A program made the position numbers and the translations under genes. From Leucobacter chromiisoli (GTDB lineage Bacteria; Actinomycetota; Actinomycetes; Actinomycetales; Microbacteriaceae), in the NCBI RefSeq assembly GCF_016522505.1, contig NZ_JAEHOH010000001.1, forward strand, positions 62,001 to 126,000: 64,000 bases of DNA, in the 5' to 3' direction. The first letter of the stretch is position 1. The number at the start of each line of letters is the position of its first letter. Shown here piece by piece: positions 8,422 through 17,449 of this stretch. The notes below the pieces were generated by a model. It saw only the letters and a program-made list of their open reading frames with translations, was not told the origin of the DNA and searched no databases.

Positions 8422-10035
8422 GTGAAGACACACCCCTCTCGCATGCGGAGCCGCCTGGCCTCCGCCGCGGCGGCCACCACGGCGGCAGCGCTCATGTTCA
8501 CCGGCTGCGCCGCGAGCGCCCAGAGCGAGTCCTCGGGCGGCGCCGACGAGCTCACGGTCGCGATCACCGCCTACCCGAGCAGCTGGGACCAGGACTTCGT
8601 CGCGTTCGACCTCATCGCGCTGATGCTCCACAAGAACGTCTACCCCTTCATGGTCGACTACGACGTCGCCGAGGTGGAGGGGGGCCGCATCCTCGACACC
8701 GAGAACATCATCCCGACGTGGGCCGAGTCCTTCGAATCGGAGGACGGTCAGAACTGGGAGCTGAAGATCCGCGAGGACGCCGTGTTCCCGAGCGGCAATC
8801 CGATCACCGCCGAGGACGTCAAGTGGTCGAAGGATCGCGCGTTCGCCGCGCAGGCCAACGTCGCGGGCGTCTATTCGATGATCGGCCTCACCTCGCCCGA
8901 CCAGATCACGGTCGTCGACGAGCGCACCGTGCGCTTCGCGCAGGAGTGGCCCAGCGCCCTCTCGCCGCAGATCCAGGCGCTCGCCCTCTTCGTCTACGAC
9001 TCGAAGATGCTGCAGGAGCACGCGACCGAGGACGATCCCTGGGCGCAGGACTGGGTCGCGCAGAATCCCGCCGACGGCGGCTACTTCGTGGTCAACGACT
9101 TCACCCCCGGCCAGGAGATCGTGCTCGAGGCGAACCCCGACTACCCCGCCGACAACGGAGCGCAGATCGACACGATCCGCTTCAAGGTCGTATCCGACAC
9201 GGCGTCCGCGGCCGTGCAGCTGCGCGAGGGGGACGTCGACGTGGCCATGGGCCTGAGCTCGCCCGAGATCGACGACCTCGCCGACGTCGAGGGCGTCCAG
9301 ATCCTGTCGGCCCCGAACAACGACCTCCTCCAGGTGACGATCAACACCGAGAGCGCCCCGTTCGACGATCCGCAGGTGCGCCAGGCCCTGGCCTACGCGA
9401 TGCCCTACGACCAGATCATCGAGAGCGTCTACGGGGGCGAGGCGCGTCGCCCCGAGAGCCTCGTGCCCATCGACATGCCCGGCTACGACGACTCCCGCTA
9501 CGAGTACGATCAGGATCTGGACCGGGCGGCGGATCTGCTCGAGAGCGCCGGCGTCGAGGATCTCCAGCTGGACTTCGTCTACCAGGCCGAGAGCGCCGAG
9601 CAGGAGCGCATCGCGATCCTCGTCCAGGACGCCCTGTCCGAGATCGGCGTGACGGCCGACCCCACGCCGCTCGACCCCGCCACGCTCGGCGAGCGCCGCG
9701 CCGCCGGCGACATCCCGATCCAGATCACCTCGGGGCAGAACTGGGTGAACGACGTCGAGTACCTGGTGAACAACCAGTACAAGACCGGCGCCTTCCTCAA
9801 CTACTCGCGCTACTCCAACCCCGTCGTCGACGCCAACGTCGAGGCCGCACGCACGGTGACCGATCCGACGGAGCGCAACGAGCTGTGGTCGGAGATCCAG
9901 GAGCAGTTCGCGAACGACGTGCCCGCGATCCCGCTGGTGCAGCCCGACTTCCGCCTGCCGGTGGCCGATCACGTCGGCGGATTCGTGCAGCCGGTGGACG
10001 GCCTGCTGCGCTTCAACTTCTTCACGGCCGACTGA
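8422..10035 (+). CDS. ABC transporter substrate-binding lipoprotein (SBP_bac_5, peptide/opine type)
   Basis: 537-residue extracytoplasmic binding protein that captures the substrate and delivers it to the permeases encoded downstream. The N-terminus is a lipoprotein signal: basic MKTHPSRMRSRL, a hydrophobic alanine-rich stretch, and lipobox MFTGC with the lipidated cysteine at residue 29. The body is the DppA/OppA-type family 5 fold, with the AEDVKWSKDRAF segment and the DPQVRQALAYA motif. GTG 8422 is set by AGGAG at 8411-8415. It is the first gene of the operon. A gap of 103 nt separates it from the first permease, longer than any other gap here and consistent with the binding protein being made in excess. 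Ligand inferred from context: a small peptide or cyclic amino-acid derivative. Confidence 0.93.
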   Translation: MKTHPSRMRSRLASAAAATTAAALMFTGCAASAQSESSGGADELTVAITAYPSSWDQDFVAFDLIALMLHKNVYPFMVDYDVAEVEGGRILDTENIIPTWAESFESEDGQNWELKIREDAVFPSGNPITAEDVKWSKDRAFAAQANVAGVYSMIGLTSPDQITVVDERTVRFAQEWPSALSPQIQALALFVYDSKMLQEHATEDDPWAQDWVAQNPADGGYFVVNDFTPGQEIVLEANPDYPADNGAQIDTIRFKVVSDTASAAVQLREGDVDVAMGLSSPEIDDLADVEGVQILSAPNNDLLQVTINTESAPFDDPQVRQALAYAMPYDQIIESVYGGEARRPESLVPIDMPGYDDSRYEYDQDLDRAADLLESAGVEDLQLDFVYQAESAEQERIAILVQDALSEIGVTADPTPLDPATLGERRAAGDIPIQITSGQNWVNDVEYLVNNQYKTGAFLNYSRYSNPVVDANVEAARTVTDPTERNELWSEIQEQFANDVPAIPLVQPDFRLPVADHVGGFVQPVDGLLRFNFFTAD

Positions 10036-10138
10036 CCGGTGCGGGGCCGCCGAGGGGCGCTCGTTCTCGAGACCGCCTCTCGGCCACCCGCTCCAGCGCC
10101 CGCACGGTCCGCCCCATCCGATCTCGAAAGCCAGATGC

Positions 10139-11149
10139 ATGAGACTCCTGAGATACCTCGGCCTGCGCCTCGCACTCATCGTGCCGGTGCTGTTCGGCGT
10201 GATCGTGCTGGTCTTCCTGCTCGTGCGCGTGCTGCCGGGCGATCCCGTCCAGGCCTTCGTCACGCCGAGCAGCACCCAGGAGGACATCGAGGCGATCCGC
10301 GCGCGGCTCGGCCTCGACATCCCGCTCTGGCAGCAGTTCCTCGTCTACCTGCGCGGACTGTTCGTCGGGGATCTGGGCACCTCGATCCAGTCGGGCACGC
10401 CGGTCGCGACCGAGCTCGCGACGCGGCTCGCGCCGACGCTCGAGCTCGTCTTCCTCTCGGTCGGGGTCGCCCTCGTCCTCTCGATCATCGTGGGCGTCTG
10501 GTCCGCCATGCGGGTGAACCGCCCCTTCGACCACATGTCGCGCGTCACCTCGCTGGTGGGAACGGCGCTGCCCGAGTTCTGGCTCGGCCTCGTGCTGATC
10601 GTCGTCGGCTACCAGACGCTGCACTGGTTCCCCGCACCCTCCGGCCGCCTCGACCGCTCCGTCGAGCTGGCGCCCCTCACGGGCGCCGAACTCCTCGACG
10701 CGACGCTCACCCTCAACGGACCCGCCTTCGTCTCGGCGCTGCAGCATCTCGCGCTGCCGATGCTCACGATCGTCATCGGCGTCTCCGCCTCCCTCATGCG
10801 CAGCGTGCGCGCCGCGGCGCTGCAGATCCGCGCCTCCGCGCCGTGGCAGACGGCGACCGCCCACGGCGTCCGCGGCAACGCCCTCTTCGCCGGCTATCTC
10901 ATGCGCGGCACCCTCTCGCGCATCCCCACGCTCGTCGCGATTGTGCTCGGCAACGTGCTCGGCGGCGTCGTCCTCGTCGAGTACGTCTTCGCCTGGGAGG
11001 GGATGGGGCAGTGGCTGCTGCGCGGCCTCCTCGTGCGGGACTACCCCGTGGTGCAGGCGGGCGTCGTGATCATCGCGCTCGTCTACGCCTTCGCCTATCT
11101 GATCGCGGATCTCATCCACGCGGCGCTCGACCCGAGAGTGAGGCTCTGA
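10139..11149 (+). CDS. ABC transporter permease, DppB type
   Basis: 336-residue inner-membrane permease of the peptide/nickel family, forming the channel with the next gene product. The first membrane helix is at residues 9-31. The N-terminal signature VRVLPGDPV, the DLGTSIQSGTPV segment and a C-terminal EYVFAWEGMGQWLL motif are typical of DppB/OppB proteins. The binding-protein-dependent transport loop has the form ASAPWQTATAHGVRGN. The stop overlaps the next start (ATGA), so the two permeases should be translated together. Length is normal for the family (about 310-340 aa). Confidence 0.93.
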   Translation: MRLLRYLGLRLALIVPVLFGVIVLVFLLVRVLPGDPVQAFVTPSSTQEDIEAIRARLGLDIPLWQQFLVYLRGLFVGDLGTSIQSGTPVATELATRLAPTLELVFLSVGVALVLSIIVGVWSAMRVNRPFDHMSRVTSLVGTALPEFWLGLVLIVVGYQTLHWFPAPSGRLDRSVELAPLTGAELLDATLTLNGPAFVSALQHLALPMLTIVIGVSASLMRSVRAAALQIRASAPWQTATAHGVRGNALFAGYLMRGTLSRIPTLVAIVLGNVLGGVVLVEYVFAWEGMGQWLLRGLLVRDYPVVQAGVVIIALVYAFAYLIADLIHAALDPRVRL

Positions 11150-12033
11150 TGGTGAGTGCAGGAGTCGTGGGCTTCGCCCGCCGAGACGGCAAGGCGACCG
11201 CGGTCCGCATGCGCGGCGAGGCCGGCGCGCAGATCATGATCTGGACCGGCGCGGCGCTGGTCGGACTGGTCGCGCTCTTCGCGGTCCTCGCGCCGTGGGT
11301 CAGCCCCTGGGGGCCGGTGGAGATCGACGCCGAGGCCATCCGCTCAGCGCCGAGCGGCGACCACCCGCTCGGCACCGACGTCAACGGCATGGACGTGCTC
11401 AGCCGCCTCGCGTACGCGGCCCGGGTCGACCTGCTCGTCGCCATCGTCGCGGTCGCCCTCGCGGTCGCGGGCGGGGCGATCCTCGGCGTCACCACCGGGT
11501 ACGCCGGCGGCTGGTTCGACGCGGTCGTGATGCGGCTGCTCGAGATCGTGCAGTCGTTCCCCACCTTCATCCTCGCGCTCGCGGTCGCGGCCCTGCTCGG
11601 CCCGGGCGTCGTGAACCTCACGATCGTGGTCGCCATCGTCTCCGTCCCCTCCTACGCGCGCCTGATCCGGGCCGAGGTGCGGACCGTGCGCGAGCTCGCC
11701 TACGTGGACGCCGCCCGCACCTCGGGCATCTCCACGCTCGCGGTGCTGGTGCGCCATGTGCTGCCGAACAGCCTCACCGCCGTGCGGATCGTCGCGCCGC
11801 TGAACGTCGGGTGGGCGATGCTCGCGCTCGCGGGCCTCTCCTTCCTGGGTCTCGGCGTGCCGATCCCCGAGCCCGAGTGGGGTGCGATGATCAGCCAGGG
11901 CACGTCCGATCTCGTGTCGGGCCGGCTGTGGACCACCGTGCCGCCCGGCCTCTTCCTCGTCATCTGCGTGCTCGGCTTCAGCCTGCTGGGCGAGGGGCTG
12001 CAGGAACGCGAGAACCGGAGGAGGACGCGATGA
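11149..12033 (+). CDS. ABC transporter permease, DppC type
   Basis: 294-residue partner permease. It has an N-terminal cytoplasmic stretch, a first helix near residues 25-46, the HPLGTDVNGMDVLSRLAYAAR periplasmic segment characteristic of DppC/OppC, and the transport-loop region VREL.YVDAARTSG. The C-terminal SFLGLGVPIPEPEWGAMI block is also diagnostic. ATG 11149 shares its A with the stop codon of the preceding gene, and its own stop overlaps the ATPase start, so genes 2-4 of the operon are translationally coupled. Confidence 0.93.
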   Translation: MVSAGVVGFARRDGKATAVRMRGEAGAQIMIWTGAALVGLVALFAVLAPWVSPWGPVEIDAEAIRSAPSGDHPLGTDVNGMDVLSRLAYAARVDLLVAIVAVALAVAGGAILGVTTGYAGGWFDAVVMRLLEIVQSFPTFILALAVAALLGPGVVNLTIVVAIVSVPSYARLIRAEVRTVRELAYVDAARTSGISTLAVLVRHVLPNSLTAVRIVAPLNVGWAMLALAGLSFLGLGVPIPEPEWGAMISQGTSDLVSGRLWTTVPPGLFLVICVLGFSLLGEGLQERENRRRTR

Positions 12034-13658
12034 GCGAGGTGCACGAGGACGCGCTGCTGGAGGTGCGGGACCTGCGGGTCTCGATCCCCGTGCGCACCGG
12101 CGTCGTGCACGCGCTGCGCGGGGTCGACCTGCGGGTGTCGGCGGGCGAGGTGGTAGGCCTCGTCGGCGAGAGCGGCGGCGGCAAGAGCATGCTCGCCCGC
12201 GCCGCCATCGGCATGCTGCCGGAGGCCGCCGAGGCCGAGGGCGAGGTGCGCTTCCGGGGCCGCGACGTGCTCGGCATGTCGAAGGACCAGCTGCTGCGGC
12301 ACCGCGGCCACGGCGTGGCCATGTGCTTCCAGAACCCCCGGGCCGCGCTCGAGCCGCTGCGCACCGTGCGGAAGCAGCTGGGCGACCGGCTCGGTCCGCA
12401 TCGCGGGCTCACGGGTGAGGCGGCCCTCGCGGAGAGCCGGACCCTGCTCGACGCCGTCGGGCTGACCGACCACGAGCGTGTGCTCTCCGCCTTCCCGCAC
12501 GAGCTCTCGGGCGGCATGGCGCAGCGCGTGATGATCGCCCTCGCCCTCGCCTGCGACCCCGGCGTGCTGCTCGCCGACGAGCCCACGACCGGTCTCGACG
12601 TCACGCTCACGCGCGACGCGCTCGGCCTGCTGCGCGGGCTGGCGGACGATCAGCGGCGCGGCGTGCTGCTGATCACCCACGATCTCGCGGCGGCCGCGCA
12701 GGTCTGCGACCGGATCGTGGTGCTGCGGGCCGGCGAGGTCGTGGAGCACGGTACGACGAGCGAGGTGCTCGAGGCGCCGAGGGAGGAGTACACGCGCACG
12801 CTGCTCGCGGCGGTGCCCGACATCGACCGCCCGCTGCCCCCGAGCGAGCCGCACGCGGCCGCGCGCACCCCGGTCGTGCGGCTCGACGACGTCCACGTGC
12901 ACTACCGCGGCCGGCTCGGCAGGCGCGGGCACCACGCGCTGCGCGGCGTCAGCCTCGACGTGCGCGCCGGCGAGACCGTCGGCGTCGTCGGCGAGAGCGG
13001 CTCGGGCAAGACCACGCTCTCCCGGCTGCTCGTCGGGCTCGTGGGCCCGACGGGCGGTCGCGCCTCCGTGGGCGGGGTCGACCGCGGCCCGTCGCGCGGC
13101 CGGAGCCGCGCCCTGAGCCGCCGTGCGCAGATGGTGTTCCAGGATCCGCTCGGCGCCCTCGACCCCCGTCGCAGCGTGCTCGACGCGATCACCGAGCCGC
13201 TGCTCGCGAAGCCGCTGCCGCGCGCCGAGCGGGAGCGGCGGGCCGCCGAGGTGCTCGCCCGCACCGGCCTCGACGAGAGCTTCCTGCAGCGCATGCCCCA
13301 CCAGCTCTCCGGTGGCCAGGCCCAGCGCGTGGGCATCGCCCGCGCGCTCGTCGCCGACCCCGAGCTCATCGTGTTCGACGAGCCCACCTCGGCCCTCGAC
13401 GTGACCGTGCAGGCCCAGATCCTGGATCTGGTCCGCGAGCTCGCGGCCGACGGCCGCCGGGCCCAGCTGTTCGTCTCGCACGACCTCGCGACCGTGCGCT
13501 CCTTCTGCGACCGCGTCATCGTCGTCTACCTCGGCGAGATCGTCGAGGAGGGCACCGTGCGCGAGGTCTTCGAGAACCCGACCCACCCCTACACCCGTGC
13601 CCTGCTCGAAGCGGCGCCCCGTCTCGGCGGACGCGTGGCCGGTTCGAGCGCCGTCTGA
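12030..13658 (+). CDS. ABC transporter ATP-binding protein with two fused ATPase domains (DppD-DppF type)
   Basis: 542-residue protein supplying both nucleotide-binding domains of the importer in one chain. Domain 1 has Walker A GESGGGKS (about residue 51), signature LSGGMAQ and Walker B ADEPTTGLD. Domain 2 has Walker A GESGSGKT, signature LSGGQAQ and Walker B VFDEPTSALD, and ends with the oligopeptide-transporter C-terminal motif ENPTHPYTRALLEAAP. Domain 1 ends with the corresponding EEYTRTLLAAVPD. Separate DppD and DppF proteins are the commoner arrangement, but fused forms are well known. The start overlaps the permease stop (ATGA). Confidence 0.93.
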   Translation: MSEVHEDALLEVRDLRVSIPVRTGVVHALRGVDLRVSAGEVVGLVGESGGGKSMLARAAIGMLPEAAEAEGEVRFRGRDVLGMSKDQLLRHRGHGVAMCFQNPRAALEPLRTVRKQLGDRLGPHRGLTGEAALAESRTLLDAVGLTDHERVLSAFPHELSGGMAQRVMIALALACDPGVLLADEPTTGLDVTLTRDALGLLRGLADDQRRGVLLITHDLAAAAQVCDRIVVLRAGEVVEHGTTSEVLEAPREEYTRTLLAAVPDIDRPLPPSEPHAAARTPVVRLDDVHVHYRGRLGRRGHHALRGVSLDVRAGETVGVVGESGSGKTTLSRLLVGLVGPTGGRASVGGVDRGPSRGRSRALSRRAQMVFQDPLGALDPRRSVLDAITEPLLAKPLPRAERERRAAEVLARTGLDESFLQRMPHQLSGGQAQRVGIARALVADPELIVFDEPTSALDVTVQAQILDLVRELAADGRRAQLFVSHDLATVRSFCDRVIVVYLGEIVEEGTVREVFENPTHPYTRALLEAAPRLGGRVAGSSAV

Positions 13659-13670
13659 GAGGACCCCGTC

Positions 13671-15734
13671 GTGACCGACACCCCCTTCCGCCTCGCCGTC
13701 GACATCGGCGGCACCTTCGTCGATGCGATGGAGCTCGACCAGCGCACCGGCGTCGTCCGCTTCCGCAAGGCCTCGACCACCCCGGCGCGCCCGTGGGAGG
13801 GCGTGCTCGACGCGGTCGAGGCGCTCGGCACCGACCTCTCCCGGGCCGAGCTGTTCATCCACGGCACGACGCTCGGCCTCAACGCGGTGCTCGAGCGGCG
13901 GGGCGGCAGCACCGGCATCATCACCAACGCCGGTCTGCGCGACATCTTCCTGATCGGCCGCGCGAACGTGCCGAACGACCGCATGTACGACTTCCAGTAC
14001 GAGCGTCCCGAGAGCCTCGTGCAGCGGCGCCACACCGCGGGCGTGACGGGCCGGCTGAACCATCGCGGCGAGACCGTCGCCCCGCTCGACGAGGAGGAGC
14101 TGCGCCAGATCGCCCGGCACCTCGTCGAGGACGAGGGCGTCATCTCGGTCGCCGTCTGCTTCCTGCACTCCTATCTGGATCCGGCCTCCGAGCGCCGCGC
14201 CGCGGAGCTGCTGAACGAGTGGTACCCCGATCTCAAGGTCTCGGTCTCGACCGACATCGTGCGCGAGTACCGGGAGTACGAGCGCACCTCGACCACGGTG
14301 CTCGAGGCCTACATCCGCCCGATCTTCGAGCGGTACGTCGACGAGCTCGAGCGGGGGCTCACCGAGCGCGGCTTCGACTCCCGCTTCCTCATCATGCGGT
14401 CGGGCGGCGGCTCGATGACCTCGGCGACCGCGAAGCTCTCGCCCACGCCGACCGTGCTCTCGGGCCCCGCGGGCGGCATCGTCGGGGGCGCCTACCTCGC
14501 CGAGAAGCTCGGCCGTCCGAACGTCCTGACCTTCGACATCGGGGGCACCTCCCTCGACGCCTGCGTCATCGAGAACGGGGCCGCCGTCGTGACGCACGAG
14601 GCCGAGCTCGAGCACTTCCCGCTGCTCATCCCGACCTACGACATCCGCACCATCGGCGCCGGGGGCGGCTCGATCGCGGCCATCGAGCGGGGCATCCTGA
14701 AGGTCGGCCCCCGCAGCGCCAGCGCCGTGCCCGGCCCCGTCAGCTACGGCCGGGGCGGCACGGAGCCGACCGTCACGGACGCCTCCGTCGCCCTCGGCTA
14801 CGTCGATCCCGACAGCTTCCTCGCCGGCACGATGAAGCTCCACGACGCCGAGGCGGTCGAGGCGATCCGCTCGCAGCTCGCGGAGCCGCTGGGGCTCAGC
14901 GTCGAGGAGGCCGCCGCGGGCGTCTTCGACGTGATGCTCGCGAAGACCGTCGGCGCGGTGCGCCAGATCACGGTCGAGCGCGGGCACGACCCGCGCGTGT
15001 TCTCGCTGCTCGCCTTCGGCGGGGCCGGGCCGCTGGTCGCCCCGCTGCTCGCGCGGGAGATGGGCGTCGGCGAGGTGATCGTGCCATTCGCCCCCTCGGG
15101 CTTCTCGGCGTGGGGCATGCTCAGCGCCGATATCGTCACCGATCTCTCCCGCACCTCGATGGAGGTGCTCGACGAGGCCGACCTCGGCGGGGTTGCGGCG
15201 TCGCTCGACGAGCTCGGCGCCGAGGCGCTCGAGTCGCTGCAGGATCAGGGGGTCGCCGCCGCCGACAGCGCGATCGAACGCCAGCTCGAGCTGCGCTACC
15301 TCGGGCAGGAGCACACCCTCACGCTCACGGTCGGCGAGACGCTCGACGTCGAGGCCCTCCGCGACTCGTTCAACGAGATGCACGAGAGCCGTTACGGCCA
15401 CTCGATGGACAACCGGATCCAGATCCTCACGGTGCGCGTGCGCGGCATCGGACGCACCGCCCGCCCCGAGCTGCAGCGGGTCGAGCGCGGGGACGGCGAC
15501 CCGGCGCAGGCCTTCGTGAAGCACCGCGACGCCTACGACTTCGGCACCCGCGCCGTGGCGCCCTTCTCGGTCTACGAGCGCGGCCTGCTGCAGGCGGGCG
15601 ACGTGTTCCGCGGCCCCGCCCTCGTCGACGAGGGCACGTCGACCACGGTCGTGCACAGCGGCCAGAAGGTCACCGTCGAGGAGCACGGCTACCTGCTCAT
15701 CGAGCCCGATCTCGCAACGGAGGCAACAGCATGA
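13671..15734 (+). CDS. Hydantoinase/oxoprolinase family protein, subunit A
   Basis: 687-residue ATP-binding subunit of an N-methylhydantoinase or 5-oxoprolinase-type enzyme, which hydrolyses a cyclic amide with ATP. The N-terminal phosphate-binding motif AVDIGGTFVDA (residues 8-18) and the second ATPase-fold motif TFDIGGTSLDACV are intact. The GAGGGSIA segment and the C-terminal domain with LRYLGQEHTL are family-typical. GTG 13671 follows GAGAGGA. It sits 12 nt after the ABC ATPase and overlaps the B subunit (ATGA), so enzyme and importer belong to one operon. Whether the substrate is 5-oxoproline, a hydantoin or another lactam cannot be told. Confidence 0.92.
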   Translation: MTDTPFRLAVDIGGTFVDAMELDQRTGVVRFRKASTTPARPWEGVLDAVEALGTDLSRAELFIHGTTLGLNAVLERRGGSTGIITNAGLRDIFLIGRANVPNDRMYDFQYERPESLVQRRHTAGVTGRLNHRGETVAPLDEEELRQIARHLVEDEGVISVAVCFLHSYLDPASERRAAELLNEWYPDLKVSVSTDIVREYREYERTSTTVLEAYIRPIFERYVDELERGLTERGFDSRFLIMRSGGGSMTSATAKLSPTPTVLSGPAGGIVGGAYLAEKLGRPNVLTFDIGGTSLDACVIENGAAVVTHEAELEHFPLLIPTYDIRTIGAGGGSIAAIERGILKVGPRSASAVPGPVSYGRGGTEPTVTDASVALGYVDPDSFLAGTMKLHDAEAVEAIRSQLAEPLGLSVEEAAAGVFDVMLAKTVGAVRQITVERGHDPRVFSLLAFGGAGPLVAPLLAREMGVGEVIVPFAPSGFSAWGMLSADIVTDLSRTSMEVLDEADLGGVAASLDELGAEALESLQDQGVAAADSAIERQLELRYLGQEHTLTLTVGETLDVEALRDSFNEMHESRYGHSMDNRIQILTVRVRGIGRTARPELQRVERGDGDPAQAFVKHRDAYDFGTRAVAPFSVYERGLLQAGDVFRGPALVDEGTSTTVVHSGQKVTVEEHGYLLIEPDLATEATA

Positions 15735-17449
15735 CTGACGCAACACCCGCCGGCACCGCGGCGAACCTCGACGGCGCGACGATCGAGGTGGTGCACTCGT
15801 ACCTGCTCGCCGCGGCCGACGAGATGCGCACCACCCTGATCCGCACCGCGTTCAACCCCGTGATCTACGAGGTGTTCGACTTCGGCATCTCGATGTACGA
15901 CGCGAACGCGGAGCTGATCGCCGAGGCCCCGGGCCTCACCTTCTTCCTCGGCGCCAACGACTTCTCGCTGCGCAAGGGCATCGAGTACGTCGGCGCCGAG
16001 AACCTGCACCGCGGCGACGTGCTGATGCTCAACTACCCGTACTGGAACGCGGCCCACGCCTCGGACGCCACGCTCTTCGCGCCGGTGTTCCTGCCGCCCG
16101 CCGACGGCTCCGACGCCGACGGGGAGCTCATCGGGTACGTCTGCGTGCGCGCGCACTGGATGGATCTCGGCGCGAAGGACGCCGGCTACGTGCTGGACTC
16201 CACGAACGTGCATCAGGAGGGACTGCTCTTCCCCGGCACGAAGGTGTTCAGCCGCGGCGAGCCCGTGCACGACATCCACGAGCTGCTGCGCTTCAACTCG
16301 CGCCTGCCCGACCTGGTGCTCGGCGACCTGCACGCCCAGGTCTCCGCGATCCGCACGGGCGAGCGCCGCCTGGTCGAGATCGTGCGCAAGTTCGGGCGCG
16401 AGGCCGTGGACGCCGCGGTCGCGGTCGTGCGCGAGCAGAGCGAGCAGAAGACCCGCGAGGCGCTGCGCGCGCTCCCGCAGGGCACCTGGAGCGCCGAGGA
16501 CTACATCGACGACGACGGCATCGGCGACGAGCCGCTGCTGATGAGGGTCACCGTCACCAACGAGGACGGTCATCTCACCGTCGACTTCGACGGCTCGGCG
16601 CCGGCGGCCGCCGGCCCGGTCAACATGCCGTTCGGGGCGACCCTCGCCCTCGGCAAGGTCGTGCTGAAGAACCTCACCGAGAGCACCGACCCGGGCAACG
16701 AGGGGGCCACCCGGCCGCTCACGGTGAAGGCGGAGCCGGGAACGCTGTTCCACGCCGTCTACCCGGCGCCGACCTTCACGCTGTGGACCGGGATCGTGGC
16801 GCTGGAACTGATCTACAAGGCTCTGGCGCAGGGCATGTCCCACCTGCTCCCCGCCTCCTCGGGCGGGGACGTGCCCGGCTTCATGATGGTCGGCGACCAC
16901 CCCGACACGGGCGAGTTCTACGCGATCAGCAACAACGACCCGGTCGGCTGGGGCGGCACCCCGAGCCATGACGGGCTCAACGCCACGATCCACATCTCGG
17001 AGTCGATCATGCGCTCGACCCCGCTCGAGGTGCTCGAGGCCCGCAGTGGCATGCTCTTCGAGCGGCTGGAGATCCGCACCGACTCGGGCGGCGCGGGCAG
17101 GTTCCGCGGCGGCGCCGGCCTGCAGCGCGACATCCGCTTCGTGGCCCCGGGCGAGTTCCTCTCGGTCATCAAGAAGACCAAGACGGCGCCGTGGGCGCTC
17201 GAGGGCGGGCTCGAGCCCGAGCCGAACCAGGTCATCGCCTTCGCCGACTCCGACCGCGAGGAGCGGATCAGCACCAAGCGCATCGCCGTGCAGCCCGGCG
17301 ATCTCGTGCGCTTGCTCACGGCCGGCGGCGGGGGCCACGGGCGCCCGGAGGATCGCGATCCCGAGCTCGTGCGCCGGGACGTGGCCGAGGGGTACGTCTC
17401 GCCGGAGGCGGCCCGCACCGTCTACGGCGTCGAGGTGGAGGAGGCATGA
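15731..17449 (+). CDS. Hydantoinase/oxoprolinase family protein, subunit B
   Basis: 572-residue partner of the A subunit. The N-terminal EVVHSYLLAAADEMRTTLIRT-type segment, the GDVLMLNYPYWNAAHASDA metal-site region, the INMPFGATLA-like VNMPFGATLALGKV block and the C-terminal GGAGRFRGGAGLQRDI and TAGGGGHGRPEDR motifs are all typical of HyuB/oxoprolinase beta. The two subunits normally assemble together. Its start and stop both overlap the neighbouring genes by 4 nt, which predicts equimolar translation with subunit A and coupling to the amidohydrolase. Confidence 0.92.
   Translation: MTDATPAGTAANLDGATIEVVHSYLLAAADEMRTTLIRTAFNPVIYEVFDFGISMYDANAELIAEAPGLTFFLGANDFSLRKGIEYVGAENLHRGDVLMLNYPYWNAAHASDATLFAPVFLPPADGSDADGELIGYVCVRAHWMDLGAKDAGYVLDSTNVHQEGLLFPGTKVFSRGEPVHDIHELLRFNSRLPDLVLGDLHAQVSAIRTGERRLVEIVRKFGREAVDAAVAVVREQSEQKTREALRALPQGTWSAEDYIDDDGIGDEPLLMRVTVTNEDGHLTVDFDGSAPAAAGPVNMPFGATLALGKVVLKNLTESTDPGNEGATRPLTVKAEPGTLFHAVYPAPTFTLWTGIVALELIYKALAQGMSHLLPASSGGDVPGFMMVGDHPDTGEFYAISNNDPVGWGGTPSHDGLNATIHISESIMRSTPLEVLEARSGMLFERLEIRTDSGGAGRFRGGAGLQRDIRFVAPGEFLSVIKKTKTAPWALEGGLEPEPNQVIAFADSDREERISTKRIAVQPGDLVRLLTAGGGGHGRPEDRDPELVRRDVAEGYVSPEAARTVYGVEVEEA

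Noticed and set aside
11700-15746. 1348-codon open frame antisense to the ABC ATPase and oxoprolinase A genes
   Set aside because: Low-complexity shadow; the opposite strand holds well-recognised genes with intact motifs.
13671-17449. Acetone carboxylase or acetophenone carboxylase instead of oxoprolinase
   Set aside because: Both share the A/B fold, but no third subunit or ketone genes are nearby; peptide importer and amidohydrolase favour an amide substrate.
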